DNA of 64,000 nt from JALYRV01 sp036675475 (GTDB taxonomy: Bacteria > Acidobacteriota > Vicinamibacteria > Vicinamibacterales > SCN-69-37). The notes below the pieces were generated by a model. The model was given only the letters and a program-made list of their open reading frames with translations, had not been told where the DNA came from and searched no databases. The position numbers and the translations under genes are program-made. Positions 57,857 through 64,000 of the stretch are shown here, piece after piece (position 1 is the stretch's first letter; the number at the start of each line of letters is the position of its first letter). The stretch spans positions 48,505-112,504 of the forward strand of contig JAKFEY010000040.1 in NCBI GenBank assembly GCA_036675475.1, in the 5' to 3' direction.

Positions 57857-59106
57857 CCTGGCTCGCGCTGGCGGGCGCGCTCTTCCTGATCTGGTTCGTC
57901 CTCGTCCTGCTCTTCACCCCGGGCATCAACTATCAGGTGCGCGCGCGCGTGCCGATTGACGCGCCCGACTTCCTGCACACACTCGAATCCACCTGCCAGG
58001 CGGCGGTGCACGACGGCAATCGCATCGACGTGCTCACCGACGGCGCCGCGTTCTATCCGGCCATGCTCGACGCGATCCGCGGCGCCACACGCTCGATCAA
58101 CATGGAGTGCTACATCTTCCAGCCGGGCGTGATCGCGAACCGCTTCATCGGGGCGCTGTGCGAACGGGCGGCCCACGGGGTGACCGTGACGCTGGTGCTC
58201 GATGCGGTCGGCAGTTCGGGCATGGGCGGCGCGGAAATGACGCGGCTTCGCAGCGCGGGCGTGCGCGTCGAGTACTACCAGCGGCTGCGCTGGTATTCGC
58301 TGGCCCGCCTGAACAACCGCACGCACCGCGAGCTGCTCGTGATCGACGGCCGCATCGGCTTTGCCGGTGGCGCCGGCGTCGCGGATTGGTGGAGCGGCGA
58401 CGATCCGGCGCAGCCGGCCTGGCGCGACACGATGGTGCGCGCCGAGGGCCCAGTCGTCGCGGCGCTGCAGGGCGTGCTGGCGGAAAACTGGCTCGAATGC
58501 TGCGGTGAAATCCTGACCGGCCGCGAATTCTTCCCTCCACTCGAGCCGGCGGGCGACGTGCTGGCATTTGTCGTGAAGAGCTCCCCGTCGGATCGCGCGA
58601 CCGTGTCGCGCGTGACGTTTCAGATGCTGATGGAAGGCGCGCGCCGCGACGTGTTGGTCAATACGCCCTATTTCCTGCCCGACCGCGCGCTGCGCGCCTG
58701 CCTCGCGCGCGTGGCGCGCCGCGGCGTGCGCATCAGCATCGTCGTGCCGGGCCCGCGCACCGATCAGCAGTGGGTCAGGCTGGCGAGCCGGCGGGGGTAT
58801 CAGGCGCTGCTCGAGGCCGGCGTGCGCATCTTCGAGTACGAACCGGCGATGATGCACGCCAAGATGCTGATCGTCGACGATGAATGGGCGGTGGTGGGGA
58901 CGACGAACGTGGACAACCGGTCGTTCGAGCACAATGACGAGGTGAATCTCGCGGTGCGCGATCGCCCGCTGGCCGGCCGGCTGCGCTCGGATCACGAACG
59001 CGATCTGGCGGCGAGCCGCGAAGTCACGCTGCAGGACTGGCGGCAACGGCCGCTGTGGGAACAACTGATCGGGCCGGCCGTCTGGATTCTGGAGCGTCAG
59101 CAGTGA
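57853..59106 (+). CDS. Cardiolipin synthase-like phospholipase D protein
   Basis: The 417-residue membrane enzyme should join two phosphatidylglycerols into cardiolipin. An N-terminal helix (residues 2-21) anchors it. Two phospholipase D modules follow. The second HKD motif is intact (MMHAKMLIVDDEW). The first reads THRELLVIDG at 157-166, so the expected lysine is E160. Both histidines and aspartates remain. ECYIFQPG and NTPYFLPDRALRACLARVAR are family features. GTG 57853 overlaps the upstream stop (GTGA), and the EEP gene overlaps the end by 4 bases, so the three genes form one unit. Confidence 0.85.
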   Translation: MTWLALAGALFLIWFVLVLLFTPGINYQVRARVPIDAPDFLHTLESTCQAAVHDGNRIDVLTDGAAFYPAMLDAIRGATRSINMECYIFQPGVIANRFIGALCERAAHGVTVTLVLDAVGSSGMGGAEMTRLRSAGVRVEYYQRLRWYSLARLNNRTHRELLVIDGRIGFAGGAGVADWWSGDDPAQPAWRDTMVRAEGPVVAALQGVLAENWLECCGEILTGREFFPPLEPAGDVLAFVVKSSPSDRATVSRVTFQMLMEGARRDVLVNTPYFLPDRALRACLARVARRGVRISIVVPGPRTDQQWVRLASRRGYQALLEAGVRIFEYEPAMMHAKMLIVDDEWAVVGTTNVDNRSFEHNDEVNLAVRDRPLAGRLRSDHERDLAASREVTLQDWRQRPLWEQLIGPAVWILERQQ

Positions 59107-59837
59107 GCGACAGCCGTAAGTGGGTCGACGTCCGGATTGCGACCTATAACATCCACCGGTGCCGCGGCCTGGATCGCCGCACCGATCCCGCGCGCATCGC
59201 GCGCGTGATCAAGGACATCGACGCCGACATCATCGCCATGCAGGAGGTGATCGGCGCGGGCCCGGCCGGCACCGTCGATCAGGCGCAGGAGATTGGCGCG
59301 CTCACCGGCATGGGCTGGGTGATGGCGCCGGCGCGCGAGCTGCGCGGCCACATCTTCGGCAACGTCGTGATGAGCCGCTTCCCCCTGCGGTCGCACGCGC
59401 AGCGCGACCTGACCTGGCGGGTGTGCGAGCACCGCAACGTGCAGCGCGTCGACATCGATTTCGACGGCCGCATCCTGCACCTGTTCAACGTGCACCTCGG
59501 CACGGCGCTCATGGAACGGCGCTACCAGGCGGGCCAGCTCGCGGCGTACGTGCACCACAAGCGCGCGCCCGGCCCCAAGGTGGTCGTCGGCGATTTCAAC
59601 GAATGGTCGCGCGGCCTCGCCACGCGGCTGCTGTCGCAGAAGCTGAAAGCGCTCGATCTCTACCCGCACCTGAAGAAGCGCCGCACCTATCCGGGCGTCT
59701 TCCCGCTGCTCCACCTCGATCACATCTACTACGAAGGCGAACTGGAGCTGCGCAAAGTGGAACTCGTGCGCACGCGGCTTTCGCTGATGGCGTCAGACCA
59801 TTTGCCGCTTGTGGTCGAGTTGCGGATCCACTTCTGA
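59103..59837 (+). CDS. Endonuclease/exonuclease/phosphatase-family protein
   Basis: This 244-residue hydrolase has the EEP fold. Key motifs are RIATYNIHRCRGLDRR at residues 11-26, the metal-binding glutamate in DIIAMQEV, RVDIDFDGRILHLFNVHLGT, VVVGDFNEWSRG and the final ASDHLPLVVEL. The members downstream of cardiolipin synthases probably hydrolyse phosphodiesters of lipids or sugars, not DNA. There is no signal peptide. GTG 59103 overlaps the synthase stop. A TGGAAAN heptamer array starts one base after its stop. Confidence 0.88.
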   Translation: MSDSRKWVDVRIATYNIHRCRGLDRRTDPARIARVIKDIDADIIAMQEVIGAGPAGTVDQAQEIGALTGMGWVMAPARELRGHIFGNVVMSRFPLRSHAQRDLTWRVCEHRNVQRVDIDFDGRILHLFNVHLGTALMERRYQAGQLAAYVHHKRAPGPKVVVGDFNEWSRGLATRLLSQKLKALDLYPHLKKRRTYPGVFPLLHLDHIYYEGELELRKVELVRTRLSLMASDHLPLVVELRIHF

Positions 59838-59838
59838 A

Positions 59839-59873
59839 AGAGCACTGGAAATTGGAGAATGGAAATTGGAAAT
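59839..59873 (+). repeat. Post-stop TGGAAAN heptamer repeat, left copy
   Basis: After AGAGCAC the array holds TGGAAAT, TGGAGAA, TGGAAAT, TGGAAAT. It starts one base after the EEP stop. It matches, in reverse complement, 32 of 37 positions of the array at 59966-60002. Confidence 0.88.
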
Positions 59874-59883
59874 AGCAATGCTG

Positions 59884-59905
59884 ATTGCGCAGTGCGCAAT
59901 GCGTT
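59884..59905. repeat. ANTGCGC heptamers forming a palindrome
   Basis: ATTGCGC, AGTGCGC and AATGCGT follow one another. ATTGCGCA and TGCGCAAT also form perfect 8-base arms around one G at 59884-59900. The element lies midway between the two inverted TGGAAAN arrays and could stop transcription from both sides. Confidence 0.6.
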
Positions 59906-59965
59906 AGCGTGCTGACTCTTGGCCTTCGGCAACAAGGGGCTGTGGTACGTGTTCACTGCGCCTTG

Positions 59966-60002
59966 CAATTTCCAATTTCCACTTTCCACTTTCCAATGCT
60001 CT
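59966..60002 (-). repeat. Post-stop TGGAAAN heptamer repeat, right copy
   Basis: Read on the minus strand it gives AGAGCAT, then TGGAAAG twice and TGGAAAT twice. It starts 9 bases after the stop of the M28 gene at 60012. Thus two convergent genes each carry the same array, in the same orientation relative to their stop. Confidence 0.88.
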
Positions 60003-60011
60003 CGCCCTGCG

Positions 60012-61427
60012 TCAGCGCGCGAGCCTGAGCAGAGCCATGCCGACCGCCTTGACGGCGCGGACCATGTTCTGCGGCTCGCGGTCGGTGGTGTTCTCAGGTG
60101 TGTCGCCTGACGAGTGGTAATAGGCCGAGTAGTCGATCTCGAGCTTGCGGGATCCCGGCTGGCCGGGCACGTCCCAGCCGGGCGTCTGCTCGAGCGAGGC
60201 GAGCTGGTCCCACGCCGCCGTGTACACCGTCGTCGAGGGAATCTGCAGCGTCGTGTAGTCGGTGCCTTTGTACTGCTTCGGCAGGAACGCGTAGGAATCG
60301 GTGCCGCCCTGTGAGGGATTGGTGGCGTACTCGGGCCAGAAGCCGGGCTTGCCCACGTAGTCGGCGCCGACCTGCGCGAGTGTCGTAAGCATGGCCTTAT
60401 TCCACGGCACGTCGTTCGACTCGAAGTAGATGGCTTCGCGCTCGGCGCCGGTGCCGGTTTCATCGAAGTTCAGCACGCCGAGGACATTCGCGAGGTTCGC
60501 GCCTTCCCGCTCGATGTACGCGCGCGCGGAATGATACTCGCTGCCCCAGATCACGAACTTGATGGAGTGCGCCGGCTTGAACTGGCCCTTGTCGGCGAGT
60601 GACTTCAAGACGCGCGCGATTTCCATGACGGTGGCTTCGCCCGACGCGTTGTCGTCGGCGCCTGGCCCGCCGGAGTCGGAGTCGCCGTGCGCGCACACGA
60701 GCCAGTACTTCGACGTGTCCGCGCCTTCGAGTGTGGCGATGGCGGTCTTGACCGGCGCCTTGCGCGTGTACGAGACGAGACCCACGCGCACGCGCAGCCC
60801 CTTTTCAGCGGCCGCGCGCAGCGTCTCGCCGTCGCGATAGGACACCGCGAACGCGGCAATCGGGTTGTCTTCGCGCGCGGCAAGCGACGACAGGCGCGCG
60901 GCGTCCATGTACTTGCCGGCCTGATGCGGCGCGCTCGAGACGATCGCGAGCGGACGATGCGGCGACTTGGCGATGGCCTGATACGCGCGGCCGATCGATC
61001 CCGGGGTGTAGAGCACCGCGCCCGCCCACTCCGCCGCCGGCAGCGCCGCGGCCAGATCCTTCACGTACAGGACCTTGCCTTCCGCATCGGGCCGCACCGT
61101 GGGCGAAAACCCCATCGGCCAGGCCGATTCCAGCCGCCCGTTCGGCGCCACCGTCAGCGTCCACGTGCTCTCCCAGTGCGCGAGCACCGCCGGATCGTCG
61201 ACCACTGCCGCCGTCAGGCCGAGCTTCTGGAAATACGCGCGCCGGAACTCGGCCGCCGCGTCGCCCGACGGCGTGCCGCCCATGCGCGGGCCGAGCGCCA
61301 CCAGGTCGCGCACCATCTGCTGCAGCCCCTTCTCGGACACCGCCGCGGCAAAGGCCTCCTCCGCGGCGTGTTTCGAAGGCTGCTGAGGCGCGAGGGCGAT
61401 CAAGAGGAGCAGGGCCAGAAGTCTCAT
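60012..61427 (-). CDS. Secreted M28-family metallopeptidase
   Basis: This 471-residue exported zinc peptidase has a signal peptide (LLALLLLIALAPQQ). A PA-like insert occupies about 85-225, and the peptidase core follows with VCAHGDSDSGGPGADDNASG for the first metal ligands. WGSEYHSARAYIER carries the catalytic glutamate region, with the usual EE pair reduced to SEY. NFDETGTG and YYHSSGDTPENTTD carry the later ligands. It is a different M28 subgroup from the enzyme at position 1. A TAGAAT box ends 6 bases before the start. It converges with the EEP gene. Confidence 0.88.
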   Translation of the reverse strand: MRLLALLLLIALAPQQPSKHAAEEAFAAAVSEKGLQQMVRDLVALGPRMGGTPSGDAAAEFRRAYFQKLGLTAAVVDDPAVLAHWESTWTLTVAPNGRLESAWPMGFSPTVRPDAEGKVLYVKDLAAALPAAEWAGAVLYTPGSIGRAYQAIAKSPHRPLAIVSSAPHQAGKYMDAARLSSLAAREDNPIAAFAVSYRDGETLRAAAEKGLRVRVGLVSYTRKAPVKTAIATLEGADTSKYWLVCAHGDSDSGGPGADDNASGEATVMEIARVLKSLADKGQFKPAHSIKFVIWGSEYHSARAYIEREGANLANVLGVLNFDETGTGAEREAIYFESNDVPWNKAMLTTLAQVGADYVGKPGFWPEYATNPSQGGTDSYAFLPKQYKGTDYTTLQIPSTTVYTAAWDQLASLEQTPGWDVPGQPGSRKLEIDYSAYYHSSGDTPENTTDREPQNMVRAVKAVGMALLRLAR

Positions 61428-61433
61428 GCGGAA

Positions 61434-61439
61434 ATTCTA
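61434..61439 (-). promoter_or_regulatory. Predicted -10 box of a leaderless promoter
   Basis: TAGAAT (minus strand) ends exactly 6 bases before the ATG of the M28 gene at 61427. No ribosome site is present. Confidence 0.42.
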
Positions 61440-61468
61440 TCCGTTGGGTTTTCCTGGTTGACGGCTGA

Positions 61469-61496
61469 GATAACATAGTGATATCACTATGCTATC
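61469..61496. promoter_or_regulatory. Palindromic operator upstream of the SPFH-Arc pair
   Basis: CATAGTGATATCACTATG at 61474-61491 is a perfect 18-base palindrome. With one mismatched pair it extends to 28 bases from GATA to TATC. It lies 42 bases before the SPFH start and 41 bases from the divergent M28 start, the right place for a repressor controlling either gene. Confidence 0.75.
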
Positions 61497-61538
61497 GCGC
61501 GGGACGGGGTACCCGCTCGGCTCCCAAAGGTGACGCTC

Positions 61539-62408
61539 ATGATTCGTGAAACAGTTCGGGACGCGCTCTCAGGATGGGTAATGCTGCCGCTGCTGCTGGT
61601 GGCGGAGGTCGTGCTGGTGCTGGCCTTTGCCACGGGCGCCAACAACGAATCGGCGCTGCTCGCCGTGCCCGCCGCCTTCGGCATGCTCCTCGTGCTCGCG
61701 CTGTTCTTCGGGTTCTTCATCGTTAACCCGAACGAAGCCCAGGTGCTGCTGCTCTTTGGCTCCTACAAGGGCTCGGTGAAGACATCGGGCTTCAAATGGG
61801 CCAACCCGCTGCTCAAGAAGCGCCGCATCTCGCTGCGCGTCCGCAACTTCGAGAGCCAGAAGCTGAAGGTCAACGACAACGAGGGCAACCCGATCGAAAT
61901 CGCCGCGGTCGTCGTCTGGCGCGTCGTCGAGACGGCCGAAGCGTGCTTCGAAGTCGACGACTACGAGCACTACGTCAAGGTACAGAGCGAAGCCGCGCTG
62001 CGCAACATGACGACGCACTACCCGTACGACGCGCATCAGGACGAGGTGATGTCGCTGCGCGGCAACACGGCGGAAGTCGCGCAGAAGCTGAAGACCGAAG
62101 TGCAGGACCGCCTGGCACGGGCCGGCGTCGAGGTCATCGAGGCGCGCATCAGCCACCTCGCCTACGCGCAGGAGATTGCCGGCGCCATGCTGCAGCGCCA
62201 GCAGGCCGGCGCCATCATCGCCGCCCGCCAGCGCATCGTCGAAGGCGCGGTCGGCATGGTGGAAATGGCGCTCGAGATGCTGTCGCGCCGCGAGATCGTG
62301 GAGCTCGACAACGAGCGCAAGGCGGCGATGGTCAGCAACCTGCTCGTGGTGCTCTGCGGCGAGCGCAGCACGCAGCCCATCATCAACACCGGCACGATCT
62401 ACTCGTAG
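61539..62408 (+). CDS. SPFH/Band 7 domain membrane protein
   Basis: The 289-residue protein has two N-terminal transmembrane helices (residues 16-31 and about 42-62). An SPFH domain follows: VNPNEAQVLLLFGSYKGSVK, RVRNFESQKLKVNDNEGNPI, VVWRVVETAEACFEVDDYEH and RLARAGVEVIEARISHLAYA. It ends with a helical oligomerisation region (AIIAARQRIVEGAVGMVEMA). SPFH proteins form membrane microdomain scaffolds. ATG 61539 is chosen because AGGTGA is 6 bases upstream; GTG 61530 overlaps that site. It is followed after 4 bases by a ribbon-helix-helix gene. A strong palindrome lies upstream. Confidence 0.9.
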   Translation: MIRETVRDALSGWVMLPLLLVAEVVLVLAFATGANNESALLAVPAAFGMLLVLALFFGFFIVNPNEAQVLLLFGSYKGSVKTSGFKWANPLLKKRRISLRVRNFESQKLKVNDNEGNPIEIAAVVVWRVVETAEACFEVDDYEHYVKVQSEAALRNMTTHYPYDAHQDEVMSLRGNTAEVAQKLKTEVQDRLARAGVEVIEARISHLAYAQEIAGAMLQRQQAGAIIAARQRIVEGAVGMVEMALEMLSRREIVELDNERKAAMVSNLLVVLCGERSTQPIINTGTIYS

Positions 62409-62412
62409 CGCG

Positions 62413-62595
62413 ATGGCCGACCGCAAGCCTTTCCTGCTTCGGATTGACCGCGACGTGCTCGATGCCGTTCAGCGCTGGGCAGACGATGACCTGCGCAGCC
62501 TGAACGGCCAGATCGAGTTCATGCTGCGGCGGATGCTGAAAGAAACAGGACGGCTGAAGGACGGGACGGGGAAAGAGGCGAAGAAGAAGGCCTAG
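62413..62595 (+). CDS. Arc-type ribbon-helix-helix DNA-binding protein
   Basis: This 60-residue protein reads MADRKPFLLRIDRDVLDAVQ onward, then RSLNGQIEFMLRRMLKETGR, the strand-helix-helix pattern of Arc/MetJ-type or HicB-like DNA-binding domains, with a lysine-rich tail. It probably forms a dimer that grips operator DNA with the paired strands. It sits 4 bases after the SPFH gene, a pairing I recognise from other bacteria. The palindrome at 61469 is its obvious candidate target. Its stop shares CTAG with the convergent gene. No toxin gene is adjacent. Confidence 0.82.
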   Translation: MADRKPFLLRIDRDVLDAVQRWADDDLRSLNGQIEFMLRRMLKETGRLKDGTGKEAKKKA

Positions 62596-62816
62596 CCTTC
62601 TTCTTCGAACTCGGTCTCTTCGGCGTGAATCGGGCGCGTCGCGGGGCGCAGCGCTTCCCGGAAGTCGAACACCGGGAGGCTCCGCACGTGAATCGCGTTC
62701 GGGCAGCCGGCCGCCTTCTCGTCGACGACGACGGTGATGGGACTGCCTTCGACGCCGGGCCGGAAGCCGACCTGGCAGCCGCACGAAAGGCGCGCGTGCG
62801 TGAACCCCTTCATCAT
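62592..62816 (-). CDS. Small hypothetical protein with conserved cysteines
   Basis: This 74-residue protein, starting MMKGFTHARLSCGCQVGFRP, has cysteines at residues 12 and 14 and one at about 38 (KAAGCPNAIHV). PITVVVDEKAAG and SLPVFDFREALRP look like short strands. The tail is acidic (HAEETEFEEEG). I do not recognise a family. TAATAT ends 6 bases before the first ATG, giving another leaderless-type promoter. It shares a CTAG stop with the Arc-type gene. A metal site is possible. Confidence 0.65.
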   Translation of the reverse strand: MMKGFTHARLSCGCQVGFRPGVEGSPITVVVDEKAAGCPNAIHVRSLPVFDFREALRPATRPIHAEETEFEEEG

Positions 62817-62822
62817 GAATTG

Positions 62823-62828
62823 ATATTA
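62823..62828 (-). promoter_or_regulatory. Predicted -10 box of a leaderless promoter
   Basis: TAATAT (minus strand) ends exactly 6 bases before the first ATG at 62816. It overlaps the stop codon of the TlpA-like gene. Confidence 0.42.
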
Positions 62829-63380
62829 CAGCAATGCCTTCACGTGCTGCTCGAAAAATTCCTTCGACTGCGTGCCGCGGTGCTCTTTGCAGACGTTACC
62901 GTCCTTTTTCACGAAGACGGTGACGGGAATCGCCCACATGGCCCCGAACGCGCGCTCGAGCTCCGGCTCGTTCAGCCCGACCAGCACGGGGTAATTCATC
63001 TTCATGTCGGCCGCAAACGGCTTGAGCTGGTCGGCCGTGTCGTCGGTCGAAATGCCCAGCACGACGAGGCCGTCGTCCTTGTACTTGTCGACGAGCTCGA
63101 CGAAATAGGGAATTTCCTCGAGGCACGGCGGGCACCAGGTGGCCCAGAAGTTAATGAGCATCGGCTTGCCCTTGAAGTCGGCGAGGTTCACCTCGACGCC
63201 GTTCATGTCGCGCAGCTTGAGATCGAGCGGCGCCGGCTTCGCGTCGGCTTCGCAGAGACCCGAGGCATCGGCGCTCGCGCCGGACCCGTCGGCGGTCTCT
63301 TTGGTGTCGGCGCACGCAGGGATGAACGGCAGCGCAATCAGGGCTGCCAGGAGGCAGGCAATAGTCCAGCGGATTCGCAT
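62826..63380 (-). CDS. TlpA-like thioredoxin-fold lipoprotein
   Basis: This 184-residue exported thiol-disulfide protein has a lipobox FIPAC (C23) and a thioredoxin fold of the TlpA/ResA kind. The catalytic CPPC is at 83-86 in INFWATWCPPCLEEIPYF. LKLRDMNGVEVNLADFKGKP precedes it and AIPVTVFVKKDGNV holds the cis-proline. An added cysteine occurs in SGLCEAD. It probably reduces apocytochrome or other envelope disulfides. ATG 63380 is set by the signal sequence. It follows the anti-sigma-like gene by two bases. Confidence 0.9.
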   Translation of the reverse strand: MRIRWTIACLLAALIALPFIPACADTKETADGSGASADASGLCEADAKPAPLDLKLRDMNGVEVNLADFKGKPMLINFWATWCPPCLEEIPYFVELVDKYKDDGLVVLGISTDDTADQLKPFAADMKMNYPVLVGLNEPELERAFGAMWAIPVTVFVKKDGNVCKEHRGTQSKEFFEQHVKALL

Positions 63381-63382
63381 CG

Positions 63383-64000
63383 TTAATTGATTATCCTTCG
63401 ACCGGCCGTCTGCTGCCGCATCCACGCCCCGGCGCCCGCCACGTCGGCCGCGCGGCCCACGAGCACATAGGTGGCGGCGCCCGACGTCCAGAGCAGCGCC
63501 TTGTGTCCGATGGTCGCAACCTCGGCGTCATGCCCCGCCGCGCCGGCATCGTCGCCGTCGCCCAGAACGAACAGGGAGAGCGGCGTGCCGCCCCGCTCGT
63601 ACATGACGTGCGCCATGTTGCCTTCGGTGGACACGCAGCGGCGCAAGCCGACCAGGCGAAGTCCCTGCGCGGCGTCACCGTCGGGAATGACGATGTCCTG
63701 CTGGCGGCGATCGCGCCAGATGTACTCCAGATATTCCGGTGCGCCGCGATAGGCGCTGCCGCTGAACTTCGCGCACTTCATGTGATCCATCGCGAGCTGC
63801 GTGGCGACGGCCTGCGTCGGGGCCATGAAGATGAACAGGATGACGGCGGCGGTGGCGCCGACGGCGGACCAGCCCACCCAGCGCGTGGCGCGGCGAGGAG
63901 CGGAGGCGCGGGCGGCCACGGCGCGGCACCGCGCGGCGAGCAGGCCGGGCGCTTCGGCCGACAACGCGCCGGCGTTGGACCGGAGCGCCGCCTGCGCGGC
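63383..64000 (-). CDS. Anti-sigma-factor-like membrane protein (5' partial)
   Basis: The visible 205 or so residues are the C-terminal part of a protein that runs beyond the window. The frame stays open to 64000 and reads through TTG 63964 without a stop. A helical stretch (ALSAEAPGLLAARCRAVAAR) precedes one transmembrane helix (WVGWSAVGATAAVILFIFMA). A periplasmic domain with MDHMKCAKFSG and LVGLRRCVSTEGNMAHVMYE follows. This arrangement resembles anti-sigma factors with an N-terminal zinc finger, which would lie outside. The sigma gene would be expected upstream on the same strand. It is coupled to the TlpA gene. Confidence 0.65.
   Translation of the reverse strand, partial: AAQAALRSNAGALSAEAPGLLAARCRAVAARASAPRRATRWVGWSAVGATAAVILFIFMAPTQAVATQLAMDHMKCAKFSGSAYRGAPEYLEYIWRDRRQQDIVIPDGDAAQGLRLVGLRRCVSTEGNMAHVMYERGGTPLSLFVLGDGDDAGAAGHDAEVATIGHKALLWTSGAATYVLVGRAADVAGAGAWMRQQTAGRRIIN

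Noticed and set aside
62413..62595. Toxin-antitoxin module
   Set aside because: The Arc-type protein resembles an antitoxin, but its neighbour is an SPFH scaffold and not a toxin.
1..64000. Prophage, transposon or genomic island
   Set aside because: No integrase, transposase, phage gene or tRNA-associated repeat was seen, and gene style and GC content look uniform by eye.

Overview
The window is a 64 kb, GC-rich, densely packed bacterial chromosome segment. It most likely comes from an uncultured Acidobacteriota of the Vicinamibacteria (subdivision 6) type. The main clue is four ADOP-type duplicated permeases of the MacB/FtsX class, one of them preceded by a PadR regulator. Other clues are secreted M28 and gluzincin peptidases carrying PD40 propellers, a carboxypeptidase-regulatory-like protein, a TamA/TamB outer-membrane assembly locus and bactofilin. 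No phage, insertion sequence, CRISPR array, rRNA or tRNA was recognised. The assignment is inferred from gene content, not from a marker gene.

Layout. 1-4112 (+): end of an M28 peptidase, a cyclic-phosphate receiver (cREC) protein between two zinc ribbons, a DUF3014 membrane protein and MsrB. 4129-9000: an ADOP permease diverging from bactofilin, a peptidase MA protein, a small zinc-ribbon protein related to the ribbons of the cREC protein, and a BON lipoprotein. 9102-14650: DUF3810 protein and type II NADH dehydrogenase (-), then a PLP lyase and a molybdopterin oxidoreductase (+). 14667-26297 (-): an envelope block with a peptidase-propeller-BamA fusion, TamB, TamA, a small membrane protein and an OmpA protein. 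26330-31218: KGG stress protein, YggX, a POT peptide transporter, a stand-alone LigD phosphoesterase, a SLOG-like protein and two secreted paralogues. 31234-36925: YvcK, a degenerate nucleotidyltransferase-like protein, TPM and LemA proteins, a polytopic membrane protein and a YheT hydrolase. 36941-43215: PadR plus ADOP, DUF72 and a further ADOP. 43207-50015 (-): a seven-gene tetR-tolC-hlyD-ABC efflux operon. 50091-59837: PhzF, an ADOP with a LolD-type ATPase, CusF-SCO, a transglutaminase-like protein, a regulatory-like-domain protein, cardiolipin synthase and an EEP phosphatase. 60012-64000: M28 peptidase, SPFH plus Arc-type pair, a TlpA thioredoxin and the end of an anti-sigma-like gene.

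The most striking non-genic signal is a set of short degenerate tandem repeats, mostly with a 7-base period. They use several unrelated heptamers (TGGAAAN, GAGTTAA, ARCAACC, CTTCCGT) and begin 0-9 bases after a stop codon. At least nine loci show this, and two families recur at distant sites. A second recurring signal is a TANNNT-like -10 box ending exactly 6 bases before the start codon at seven genes, as expected for leaderless mRNAs. The same rule points to a CTG start for the PLP lyase, which lacks any ATG, GTG or TTG in its conserved N-terminal region.
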